The notes beneath the pieces are model-generated. The model searched no databases. It saw only the letters and a program-made list of their open reading frames with translations, and was not told the origin of the DNA. A stretch of DNA of 14,980 nucleotides from an uncultured Clostridium sp. (GTDB lineage Bacteria > Bacillota > Clostridia > TANB77 > CAG-508): contig CAMMFK010000036.1 in the NCBI GenBank assembly GCA_946496115.1, forward strand, positions 1 to 14,980, in the 5' to 3' direction. Below are positions 5,972-11,242 of the stretch, in pieces. The position numbers and the translations under genes are program-made. Numbering within the stretch: position 1 is the stretch's first letter; each line of letters begins with the position of its first letter.

Positions 5972-7450
5972 TCAAGCACTTATTGGAGTAAGTGCTTTTA
6001 TTTTTCGTATAATTTTCTTCCCAGTATATCCTATTCTTTTTTTCTCCTCTACACTTTTATTAATTGTAGTATTACTCTGTTTTCCATACAAATTATCACA
6101 AACTTCTTTATTGGCCCTTTCACTAGCTTTATTGAACTCCTCTTTTTTTCTTTTGTCAGAAATATAAATATAGTAAAAGTCAGTAGTTTCAAAATCAGCA
6201 TGTCCCATTATTTCTCTTAATACCTCTTTATCCATACCGCTTTCACTCATCAGAGTTGCAAAAGAGTGTCTAAATCCATACACTGTCATATGTTCTAATT
6301 TATATTTTGCTATAATAGATTTTAATTTATTATTTAATCTTTCAGGTAAATATGGTGTGCCAATAGTATTTAAAAACACATATTCCTTTGAAGGGTCAAA
6401 TTTTCTATGTTCTTTTTCTCTCTGTTCTTTTCTTTCATTATAAATATCTCTTAGCATTTTCTTTAGTCTATCTCCCATTGGTATCTCTCTATAACTTTCA
6501 TCTGTCTTTAATCCGTCATCAATGTATTTATGTCCAATAATATTAAATTCATTATCATATATTGTAATATCTTTATGTGCATTTCCCACATAAATCATAT
6601 TTTGTTCAAATATAATATTTGAGAATAATAAACCACAACCCTCTTCCGGTCTCATCCCTGTTTGCAATAGTGTTGCAAATAATTTACAAAAATTCCTGCC
6701 ATCATTCTCTAGTATGTCTAGCCATATTGGTTGTCTATCTGCTGGAAGATAAACTAATTTTGTCTTTTTTGACCTTTTTTTCTTTGGAAATTTTAATTCA
6801 AAATCAGGTACTTCTTTAATCAAATTTCTTTTTTTAGCATATTGTAATATTTGTCTTATCATTAAAAATACATCTTTTGCTGCACGAGGATAGACAGTAC
6901 GAAGATTCGCAATATATTCTTCTACTACATCTTTTGTCATTTCCGGAACAGTATATTGTGCAAAGTTTTCTTTAATGTGTTTTTTCAATGTGTAAGCATA
7001 TGTTTCAACAGTTTTAGGACTTATTGTTTTTCCTGTACTAGGATTTACATACGACTTTTTGTAATTCAACCAAATTACTGCAAAATCATAAAAATTTATG
7101 CATGAATTAACTCCTTTATGCAGTATTACATCTTCTTTTGCATCCAGATATTCGGAAAAGCCTTTTAAGTTTTCTTCACAACCGTCAGAAAATATACTTT
7201 CTTCAATAATTTCGTAGTTTTGCTTGACAATATATGTATCTATTATTAATTGTGCCAATCTTTTTCTTGCTATCGCTTCTGTCGGCCCTGACCTTGATAA
7301 TCTCGGATTTTTATCTCCTCCCTTCTTTAATTCTAATCTGATTCTAGCTTCAAAGCTGTTTCCTCTTTGTCTTATTGTTACTGTACCTCTTTCAGCTTTT
7401 ACACTATTTTTACTATTTTTTATTACAACTCTACTATTTATCTTTTCCAT
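5972..7450 (-). CDS. Site-specific tyrosine recombinase (phage/ICE-type integrase)
   Basis: A 492-aa integrase that cuts and rejoins attachment sites to insert or excise the element. Residues about 20-75 look like an arm-type (AP2-like) DNA-binding domain (RGTVTIRQRGNSFEARIRLE). Residues about 118-215 are the SAM-like core-binding domain. The catalytic domain follows, with Arg267 (TGMRPEE), Lys315 (LKTDESYRE), Arg394 (YGFRHSF), His417 (MGHADF) and a nucleophile at Tyr426 or Tyr427 (ETTDFYYIY). The first His of the usual HxxR box is Tyr391, a variant also seen in other integrative-element integrases. The ATG at 7450 has an AAAGGAG site 9 nt upstream. The gene ends 27 bp from an intact tRNA-Arg and follows an excisionase-like gene: the usual end of an integrative element. 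Expression may be limited by structured RNA between xis and int. Confidence 0.93.
   Translation of the reverse strand: MEKINSRVVIKNSKNSVKAERGTVTIRQRGNSFEARIRLELKKGGDKNPRLSRSGPTEAIARKRLAQLIIDTYIVKQNYEIIEESIFSDGCEENLKGFSEYLDAKEDVILHKGVNSCINFYDFAVIWLNYKKSYVNPSTGKTISPKTVETYAYTLKKHIKENFAQYTVPEMTKDVVEEYIANLRTVYPRAAKDVFLMIRQILQYAKKRNLIKEVPDFELKFPKKKRSKKTKLVYLPADRQPIWLDILENDGRNFCKLFATLLQTGMRPEEGCGLLFSNIIFEQNMIYVGNAHKDITIYDNEFNIIGHKYIDDGLKTDESYREIPMGDRLKKMLRDIYNERKEQREKEHRKFDPSKEYVFLNTIGTPYLPERLNNKLKSIIAKYKLEHMTVYGFRHSFATLMSESGMDKEVLREIMGHADFETTDFYYIYISDKRKKEEFNKASERANKEVCDNLYGKQSNTTINKSVEEKKRIGYTGKKIIRKIKALTPISA
5974..6005 (+). terminator. Terminator of tRNA-Arg, embedded in the integrase 3' codons
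   Basis: AAGCACTTA (5974-5982), loop TTGGAG, TAAGTGCTT (5989-5997), then a T-rich tail on the plus strand. The 9-bp stem also encodes the last residues of the integrase (ALTPISA and stop) on the opposite strand. The tail favours rightward termination, that is, of the tRNA transcript. Confidence 0.7.
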
Positions 7451-7468
7451 TCTTTATTTCTCCTTTCG

Positions 7469-7530
7469 AATGGTTTAAGATAAAATATAAAGATTTATTA
7501 TAAAACCATTTTGATTATATAATAAATCTT
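7469..7530 (-). promoter_or_regulatory. Possible pseudoknot or attenuator between xis and int
   Basis: On the minus strand a 13-bp perfect stem (7530-7518 with 7502-7490) has a 15-nt loop. The last 8 nt of that loop, AATGGTTT (7510-7503), are complementary to AAACCATT (7476-7469), which ends 2 nt before the integrase AAAGGAG site. This is the layout of an H-type pseudoknot. The stem is followed by a T-rich stretch, so it could also act as a weak terminator. The pairings are visible; the function is inferred. Confidence 0.45.
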
Positions 7531-7555
7531 CTATACAAATCAACGTTATAAAATT

Positions 7556-7762
7556 TTAATATTTTCCATATGTACCATAGTTATTATCAAACCATTCTTG
7601 TAATTTTGCACCATTAATTATGATTTTTCTTTTAAAACGTATTGCTGGAAAACCTGGAACAGTTATTAACTTTAGCATTAGATTTCTTCCTATCCCTAGC
7701 TGTTTTCTAGCTTCGTCAACACTAATACCAAATCTTAATGTGTCACTTATACTATTTTTCAT
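7556..7762 (-). CDS. Excisionase-like small DNA-binding protein
   Basis: A 68-aa protein with the layout of an Xis or MerR-like winged helix: ISVDEARKQLGIGRNLMLKL forms the helix-turn-helix. It continues with ITVPGFPAIRFKRKIIINGA, whose turn and strand resemble the excisionase consensus 'P..RiGrr.ri....L..WL', and ends with LQEWFDNNYG. Such proteins bend attachment DNA and bias the integrase toward excision; some also regulate. Its place directly upstream of int on the same strand supports this. The start overlaps the end of the preceding gene by 11 nt (ATGA-type coupling) and has only a weak GAGAG site, which suggests translational coupling. Confidence 0.75.
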   Translation of the reverse strand: MKNSISDTLRFGISVDEARKQLGIGRNLMLKLITVPGFPAIRFKRKIIINGAKLQEWFDNNYGTYGKY

Positions 7763-7973
7763 CTATATCACACTCTCTTTTGGCTTGATCCCATTTTTTT
7801 CTTGCCCAGTCTTGTGCATTGGCAATACTTTCTATAAGATTTCTAGGATATAGTTTAAAACATTGTTTCATTTCTAATCCTAATGTTGCAGGATTTATTT
7901 CGCCTTTGTATTTAGAACTCTGCATATAATCAAGCGCTACTTGTGCGTATGCAACTGCTTCCTTCTTATTCAT
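7752..7973 (-). CDS. Small hypothetical protein in the xis operon (73 aa)
   Basis: Not recognised. The 73-residue product (starting MNKKEAVAYAQVALDYMQSS) is predicted largely helical and soluble, with many Lys, Glu and Asp and one KWDQAKRECDIDEK tail. I chose the ATG at 7973 because a GGAGGTG site lies 6 nt before it. The in-frame ATG at 7988 would overlap that site and has no site of its own. It overlaps the previous gene by 8 nt and xis by 11 nt, so it belongs to one tightly packed, probably translationally coupled operon with them. A role as an accessory factor of element excision or regulation is only suggested by position. Confidence 0.65.
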   Translation of the reverse strand: MNKKEAVAYAQVALDYMQSSKYKGEINPATLGLEMKQCFKLYPRNLIESIANAQDWARKKWDQAKRECDIDEK

Positions 7974-8214
7974 TATTCGCACCTCCATTTACGTACATTT
8001 CAAACAAATGAACTGCACTTTCCCAATTTATAAGAGAGCCTTGTTTTAATTGCATTTCTATTTTTTCTACACAATAATATTCTTTTTTAGCTCTAATATT
8101 AATTTCTAATCTTTTACTATCATTTCCTGAATAGTGTATTTCTGCAAATACTTTGTCTTGTTTTTCATTCAGCTCATCTGCGAACTTAATAAGTTTTAGC
8201 AAATGTTTTTCCAT
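7966..8214 (-). CDS. Small hypothetical protein in the xis operon (82 aa)
   Basis: Not recognised. It is an 82-aa soluble protein, with helix-rich ends (MEKHLLKLIKFADELNEKQD; WESAVHLFEMYVNGG) around a probable beta-hairpin (VFAEIHYSGN...LEINIRAKKEY). No membrane segment or catalytic motif is visible. An AAAAGG site precedes the ATG at a slightly long distance. The stop overlaps the next gene's start by 8 nt, consistent with co-translation. AT content matches the surrounding element genes. Function unknown. Confidence 0.6.
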   Translation of the reverse strand: MEKHLLKLIKFADELNEKQDKVFAEIHYSGNDSKRLEINIRAKKEYYCVEKIEMQLKQGSLINWESAVHLFEMYVNGGANNE

Positions 8215-8244
8215 GATTTTATACCTTTTGCAAATAGAATTTGC

Positions 8245-8667
8245 TTACCTTTCTTTTATGTATTTAGGTACATCATAAGAACGACCAAGTTGTTCATCAA
8301 ATTCGTACCTATGTTTCGAAGGGTTATATTTAAAAGCACTTTTATTCCATTTTCTATAATTTTCATTACTAAATTTTTTTCTCTCCGATAATTCCATAGA
8401 TGCTTGTATATGTTGTTCTTGTACAAAAGCATAATTATCTTCAATTCTTTTGTTTTCTCTTTTTTGCTTAACAAAATTGTTTTGGTCTTTTTTCCTTTTT
8501 TCTCTTGATTTTTCTTTTCTAAAATCTTTTTCTTTCTTATATCTTGAATCTGTTTTTATAACTTTTGTTATGTACGCAGAAGTTACATTTATTTTTTCTG
8601 CTATTTCTTTTACTTTTAAATGCTCAATATAAAAAAGATTAATTATTTTATCTTTTTGCGTTTCCAT
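8245..8667 (-). CDS. Helix-turn-helix protein with charged coiled tail (140 aa)
   Basis: Residues about 8-38 form a helix-turn-helix of the homeodomain-like or sigma-region-4 type (IINLFYIEHLKVKEIAEKIN and VTSAYITKVIKTD). Then a very basic stretch, residues about 42-75 (EKDFRKEKSREKRKKDQ), probably an extended helix or coiled coil that may bind nucleic acid. The C-terminal part (KWNKSAFKYNPSKHRYEFDE) has no known motif. Similar HTH proteins occur in clostridial prophages and integrative elements, but I cannot name the family. An AAGGTG site lies a few nt before the ATG. It is 30 bp upstream of the 82-aa gene, in the same direction as xis-int. Likely a regulator of the element. Confidence 0.65.
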   Translation of the reverse strand: METQKDKIINLFYIEHLKVKEIAEKINVTSAYITKVIKTDSRYKKEKDFRKEKSREKRKKDQNNFVKQKRENKRIEDNYAFVQEQHIQASMELSERKKFSNENYRKWNKSAFKYNPSKHRYEFDEQLGRSYDVPKYIKER

Positions 8668-8732
8668 ATAATATCACCTTGTAAATTTATAAGTTAATTT
8701 TTTGTCGACACTTTTTTGATATGACAAGACTA

Positions 8733-8762
8733 TTAGAGAAACTACTTATTCTCTAATTTTTT
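8733..8762 (+). terminator. Terminator-like hairpin reading rightward
   Basis: TTAGAGAA (8733-8740), an 8-nt loop, TTCTCTAA (8749-8756), then TTTTTTC on the plus strand. It overlaps the 3' end of the 56-aa minus-strand gene. It might block antisense transcription into that gene; no rightward gene ends here. Confidence 0.4.
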
Positions 8763-8912
8763 CTTTTTTTCAGCAAAGGCATTACTTCTTTTTTTCATTT
8801 CTTTTAAATCTTTTCGTATATGATATTTGATTTTTAATTTTGGAATTAAAACATCACATGCAAAGATTATAGCTACAAGGAATATTACTACTAATAGAAA
8901 TCTAATAAGCAT
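8742..8912 (-). CDS. Small single-pass membrane protein (56 aa)
   Basis: The ORF starts at the ATG at 8912 and ends with TAG at 8742-8744. Its N-terminus MLIRFLLVVIFLVAIIFACD is a clear transmembrane segment or lipoprotein-like signal, with a Cys at residue 19 but no proper lipobox context. It is followed by a basic cytoplasmic tail (KIKYHIRKDLKEMKKRSNAF) ending in a Lys/Glu-rich helix. A good AAAGGAG site stands 10-12 nt upstream. Its function is unknown. Small membrane proteins of this kind are common between regulatory and recombination genes of integrative elements. The ribosome binding site, composition and strand make it likely real. Confidence 0.6.
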   Translation of the reverse strand: MLIRFLLVVIFLVAIIFACDVLIPKLKIKYHIRKDLKEMKKRSNAFAEKKKKLENK

Positions 8913-8933
8913 TTTCTATATTTTCTCCTTTCT

Positions 8934-9038
8934 TTAATTTAGGTAAAGGACAGATAAAGAGCTAGTCCCAATCTGTCCTTTAATATAGTGCTTCCTTAAA
9001 ATTTGCCCTTCAATATATATACAGTAAGTAACTTTCAA
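8934..9038 (-). CDS. Possible 34-aa peptide gene (TTG start)
   Basis: TTG at 9038 is preceded at 5 nt by GGGGAG, and the frame runs MKVTYCIYIEGQILRKHYIK to TAA at 8934-8936. It fills the gap between the HTH_16-like gene and the 56-aa gene on the same strand. A 10-bp inverted repeat lies inside it. It is too short for a coding test by eye and matches nothing I know, so it is only a candidate. The start-site signal is the main support. Confidence 0.3.
   Translation of the reverse strand: MKVTYCIYIEGQILRKHYIKGQIGTSSLSVLYLN
8945..8981. repeat. 10-bp inverted repeat upstream of the 56-aa gene
   Basis: AAAGGACAGA (8945-8954) and TCTGTCCTTT (8972-8981) are exact complements with a 17-nt loop. This is an unusually GC-containing stem for the region. 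No T-run follows on either strand, so it is better seen as a leader hairpin or operator than a terminator. Confidence 0.5.
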
Positions 9039-9065
9039 AAATTCTCCCCTAAATTTTTTAAAATT

Positions 9066-9245
9066 TTAAAATTTATAGTTTTTTATTCCTTCTATTAATT
9101 TTAAAATAATAAATTGATATCTATCTTCATCTCCCAAACTGTACCTTTTTATCATTTTCTTTTTTCTTTCGATAATTTCGAGCATAGCCATATCATCTCC
9201 TGATTGTGCTAGCTTTCCTAATTCATAAAGGCTTTTATTTTCCAT
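9066..9245 (-). CDS. HTH_16-like protein of conjugative-transposon type (Tn916 Orf8-like)
   Basis: A 59-aa protein. Its sequence (SLYELGKLAQSGDDMAMLEI, RKKKMIKRYSLGDEDRYQFI, LKLIEGIKNY) follows the pattern 'L...A..GD..A...ii......I.kys....ed..q.i...li..i..y' of the short helix-turn-helix domain found next to sigma factors in Tn916-like elements. It probably works with the sigma-like protein in transcription of element genes. I start it at the ATG at 9245 (MENKSLYEL), 9 nt after AAGGAGG; the in-frame TTG at 9251 is too close to that site. It overlaps the sigma gene by 11 nt, so the two are coupled. The family match is from pattern memory. Confidence 0.7.
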   Translation of the reverse strand: MENKSLYELGKLAQSGDDMAMLEIIERKKKMIKRYSLGDEDRYQFIILKLIEGIKNYKF

Positions 9246-9639
9246 TTTCAAAATCCTCCTTAAAATATTTTTTTAATTTATTAATTGCTCTGATTTTTAT
9301 TTTGCTAACTGTTTTAGAATATATTTCTAATATTTCTGCAGCCTCGCTTTGTGTTAATTCCTCTTCAAAAAGCAAAAAAATAACTGACTGCTCAATAGCA
9401 GACAGAGATTTTAAGGCATTTTGTAATTGTAAAGAAGTGTCAACATCACTATAACTAGAAAATTTATTATCCATATTCATGAAGTCTTGTAAAAAAGCCG
9501 AGTAGTCCTCATCATCGACAATTATTTTTTCCTTATTTGCCATATTCATTTGTTTTTTGAAATATCTTCTTGATGATAAGATAATAGTTTTATTTAGGAA
9601 ACTATCAAACCTTTCTTCCTTATAGTCATTACGTTCCAT
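9235..9639 (-). CDS. Sigma-70-family (region 4) factor of Tn916 Orf7 type
   Basis: A 134-aa protein. Residues about 75-128 form sigma region 4: ALKSLSAIEQSVIFLLFEEE, then LTQSEAAEILEIYSKTVSKI as the helix-turn-helix that reads a -35 element, then RAINKLKKYF. The N-terminal part (RFDSFLNKTIILSSRRYFKK) corresponds to a short region-2-like helix pair seen in Tn916 Orf7-type factors. Start at the ATG at 9639, with GGGAGG 7 nt before it; the TTG at 9654 overlaps this site. A 19-nt palindrome overlaps the ribosome binding site. It is followed by, and overlaps, the HTH_16-like gene, the same pair and order as in Tn916. It likely activates element transcription. Confidence 0.8.
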   Translation of the reverse strand: MERNDYKEERFDSFLNKTIILSSRRYFKKQMNMANKEKIIVDDEDYSAFLQDFMNMDNKFSSYSDVDTSLQLQNALKSLSAIEQSVIFLLFEEELTQSEAAEILEIYSKTVSKIKIRAINKLKKYFKEDFENGK

Positions 9640-9649
9640 AAGTATTCCT

Positions 9650-9668
9650 CCCAAATTTTAAATTTGGG
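9650..9668. promoter_or_regulatory. 19-nt palindrome over the sigma gene's ribosome binding site
   Basis: CCCAAATTT-T-AAATTTGGG is perfect. On the sigma mRNA (minus strand) its last GGG forms part of the GGGAGG site, so folding would hide it. It could also be a DNA operator. Confidence 0.5.
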
Positions 9669-9952
9669 GTTATACCTATTTAAGAAGAACATAAATTGGA
9701 AAATAAAAAACCTCCTTCCTAAAAAATATACAAAAAATGGGTTATTATACCTATTTAAAATTAGAAACATAATCATTAGTATTTTAAAAATAAATACTCT
9801 TTCGTCAACCAAATATGTCTTTTTAAATAGGTACATAATCCCCATAGTAATATACTTTAAATTCATTGTAAGAGAAAAGAAAAGTGGAATATATCGGAAT
9901 GTATTGGAAGTTTTTGGAAATATTTTAGAATTAATCTTTCTTTCATTATGTA

Positions 9953-9981
9953 TTGAAAAAAATAATTTGTTATGTTATATT
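9953..9981 (+). promoter_or_regulatory. Promoter of the 72-aa gene
   Basis: TTGAAA (9953-9958), a 17-nt spacer and TATATT (9976-9981), with an extended TG at 9973-9974. The start site would lie about 28 nt before the ATG at 10016. Confidence 0.65.
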
Positions 9982-10015
9982 ACTTTTGTAAAATTATAAA
10001 GGAGATGCAAAAAAA

Positions 10016-10234
10016 ATGAACTTAAAAGCGGATTTATCATTAAAAGACCAAAAATTATTGCAAAATATAGGGATAAAAATTATAGACAAAGATTATAAAC
10101 CTAATGAGATTAAAGCTTTTACTAATAATATAGGTGAATATATTTTTAGTCAAAGTTCAAAAAATGGCTGTATTGAAAGAGCAGTAGACGAATATGGTGA
10201 TTTATTAAGGGTATTGATAAAAAACGAGAAATAA
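10016..10234 (+). CDS. Small conserved-looking hypothetical protein (72 aa)
   Basis: A soluble, helical 72-aa protein (MNLKADLSLKDQKLLQNIGI, DYKPNEIKAFTNNIGEYIFS, SKNGCIERAVDEYGDLLRVL). It has a very strong AAAGGAG site (9998-10004) and its own promoter. It resembles, as far as I recall, short uncharacterised proteins found in clostridial integrative elements, with the pattern 'LSLKD..LL..IGI.I.D..Y...EI......I.E.I...S.KNG'. No helix-turn-helix is obvious. It stands divergently from the sigma gene, where Tn916 carries its repressor Orf9, but the sequence does not support calling it a repressor. Function unknown. Confidence 0.7.
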   Translation: MNLKADLSLKDQKLLQNIGIKIIDKDYKPNEIKAFTNNIGEYIFSQSSKNGCIERAVDEYGDLLRVLIKNEK

Positions 10235-10579
10235 AAAATTGTAAATGTGATTGTATTAAAGAAATATTAACTTAGTTTTTAATTGTTATATTAATATCAG
10301 TTTTATCATTTATAATTCCTATAAAAAATAAACAAGAGGATAGGCTCTTAGCGTGTAGGATGTACCAAAATATACTGTTCCGTTTATATTGTTATTTTTA
10401 TCAGAAATATTCACTTTGAAGATATCATGACATACTATAAATGAAAGATTAAAATATTGGTAAATATATACATTATTTCAATAGTATTTTTTTATGCATT
10501 AATCGATAAATATATTGAGACTAGTACTTTACAAGAGTTTTTAATTTTCATATCTTTATACTGACTTTAAGAAAAGCTA
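10235..10579. other. Non-coding stretch with possible decayed coding traces
   Basis: No intact gene. Plus-strand translation shows two short hydrophobic runs in different frames: FLIVILISVLSFIIPIKNKQ near 10276-10335, and IISIVFFYALIDKYIETST near 10470-10530. Both are interrupted by stops and lack ribosome binding sites. They could be remains of a membrane-protein gene or chance in AT-rich DNA. I see no repeat or RNA gene here. Confidence 0.3.
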
Positions 10580-10608
10580 TTGACATCTTTTTCCAAAGGT
10601 ACTATAAT
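10580..10608 (+). promoter_or_regulatory. Perfect consensus promoter of the secreted-protein gene
   Basis: TTGACA (10580-10585), exactly 17 nt, then TATAAT (10603-10608). It is the only fully consensus promoter I see in the window, and would drive strong transcription from about 10615 unless repressed. Confidence 0.85.
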
Positions 10609-10613
10609 GGATA

Positions 10614-10628
10614 TGTACAATTTGTACA
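10614..10628 (+). promoter_or_regulatory. Palindrome at the predicted transcription start
   Basis: TGTACAA-T-TTGTACA is a perfect 15-nt palindrome starting at the predicted +1. A repressor bound here would block the strong promoter. Alternatively it forms a 5'-terminal hairpin in the mRNA. No regulator gene sits beside it. Confidence 0.55.
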
Positions 10629-10651
10629 CAAAAAAAGATGGTTCTGTCACA

Positions 10652-10673
10652 TATGAGAACGGAGGTTCTTATG
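10652..10673 (+). promoter_or_regulatory. Hairpin enclosing ribosome binding site and start codon
   Basis: UAUGAGAAC (10652-10660) pairs with GUUCUUAUG (10665-10673): nine pairs including two G-U. The loop GGAG is the Shine-Dalgarno core, and the start codon lies in the stem. Translation should depend on opening this structure, by a factor, temperature or another RNA. Confidence 0.55.
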
Positions 10674-11144
10674 AAAGCTAAAGTCAAGCTCTTTTCCGTG
10701 TTGATGGCATTGGCTATGGTCTTCGGTCAGGCCATGCCGGTTTTCGCAGCTGAAGCTTCTGACAATTCTGCGGTCACGCAGATTGCTATTGATGAATCTG
10801 CAGTTGCGGAACCCACGTCTGCAACGGAAATCGTTCCTATGTCGCAGGGCGACGAAATCACCTTCCGTTTGGGAGATGTTGGATACATTTCAAATGCAGG
10901 TAACATGCCTAGATTTGAGATGTGGGTAACTGGCGGAAACGCCTCTACTCAGGTCAAATTTGAAATCCAATCTTCTGGCGGCACCCATTATGGACCTTAT
11001 GGTCCCCTTCCGGCAGACGGTTCGCAAGGTTATTCCTTCCAAACTTTTGCCATTGTGGGAGGTGGAACGTGGTCGTTTACGGCCAGTGTTACCAGTGGTA
11101 CTAACCCTGGTAATCTTATCTGCCATGTAAAACAGGTGTACTAA
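10671..11144 (+). CDS. Secreted protein of unknown function, GC-rich acquired gene (157 aa)
   Basis: The N-terminus MKAKVKLFSVLMALAMVFGQ, continuing AMPVFAAEAS, is a clear Sec signal peptide with cleavage near residues 26-27. The mature part of about 130 residues starts with an acidic, Ala/Ser/Thr-rich linker (AEPTSATEIVPMSQGDE). It then looks all-beta (ITFRLGDVGYISNAG, VKFEIQSSGG, GYSFQTFAIVGGGTWSFTAS) and ends VKQVY with a single Cys. I do not recognise the family; a small secreted beta-sandwich, perhaps a bacteriocin-like or adhesive protein, is possible. I start at the ATG at 10671 (GGAGG 5 nt before, signal peptide directly following) rather than at 10638. Its codons are near 50% GC, against about 25-30% around it. 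With its own promoter, flanking inverted repeats and terminator it looks like a recently imported single-gene cassette. An ABC exporter operon converges on it. Confidence 0.8.
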   Translation: MKAKVKLFSVLMALAMVFGQAMPVFAAEASDNSAVTQIAIDESAVAEPTSATEIVPMSQGDEITFRLGDVGYISNAGNMPRFEMWVTGGNASTQVKFEIQSSGGTHYGPYGPLPADGSQGYSFQTFAIVGGGTWSFTASVTSGTNPGNLICHVKQVY

Positions 11145-11204
11145 TTCTGATGGCTTGGTTTATCAAGCTATAAGTTATTAACCTTTGACAGAACTATCTT
11201 TTTG

Positions 11205-11231
11205 CCTCGAGTATATATACTCGAGGTTTTT
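11205..11231 (+). terminator. Strong terminator of the secreted-protein gene
   Basis: CCTCGAGTA-TATA-TACTCGAGG (11205-11226) is a perfect 22-nt palindrome followed by five T. It is the most GC-rich, stable hairpin seen in the window, and another sign that the gene is a self-contained unit. Confidence 0.85.
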
Positions 11232-11242
11232 CTAAAAAATAA

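Larger units (their letters stand above)
9640..10015. promoter_or_regulatory. Divergent control region with three copies of a TACCTATTTAA-type motif
   Basis: I see no convincing gene in these 376 bp. Three copies share the core TTAAATAGGTA followed by a TATAA-like box and CC(C): minus-strand copies at 9666-9684 and 9739-9760, and a plus-strand copy at 9821-9843. The minus-strand copies lie upstream of the sigma gene. Copy 2 contains TATAAT (plus 9744-9749) at a usable -10 position. The plus-strand copy points toward the 72-aa gene. They may be operators or promoter elements for the element's own regulators. Nearer the right end is a separate standard promoter (9953-9981). Confidence 0.5.
10632..11203. 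repeat. 18-nt inverted repeats flanking the secreted-protein gene
   Basis: AAAAAGATGGTTCTGTCA (10632-10649) and TGACAGAACTATCTTTTT (11186-11203) are complementary at 17 of 18 positions, and the eighteenth is a G-U pair in RNA. Both copies lie inside the transcription unit. They could be terminal repeats of a small mobile cassette, or a long-range pairing of the mRNA ends. No flanking target duplication is visible. Confidence 0.7.

Noticed and set aside
5760..6167. 135-codon plus-strand frame across the intact tRNA and integrase end
   Set aside because: It runs through a complete tRNA gene and its terminator and has no ribosome binding site.
9594..9866. 90-codon minus-strand frame upstream of the sigma gene, with repeated LNRYN-P segments
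   Set aside because: The repeated residues come from the non-coding TTAAATAGGTATAA motif copies. The frame overlaps the sigma gene start and has no ribosome binding site.
9664..9999. 111-codon plus-strand frame in the sigma spacer
   Set aside because: No ribosome binding site, AT-driven Lys/Ile/Asn/Leu composition, and it covers the palindromes and the promoter of the next gene.
10890..11126. 78-codon minus-strand frame opposite the secreted-protein gene
   Set aside because: It lies fully antisense to a gene with a clear signal peptide and start site; it is a by-product of the higher GC content.
10632..11203. Insertion sequence of the IS6 family, since the repeats contain GGTTCTGT
   Set aside because: Only the first few bases resemble IS6-type ends. 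There is no transposase, no target duplication, and the repeats continue outward beyond GGTTCTGT.
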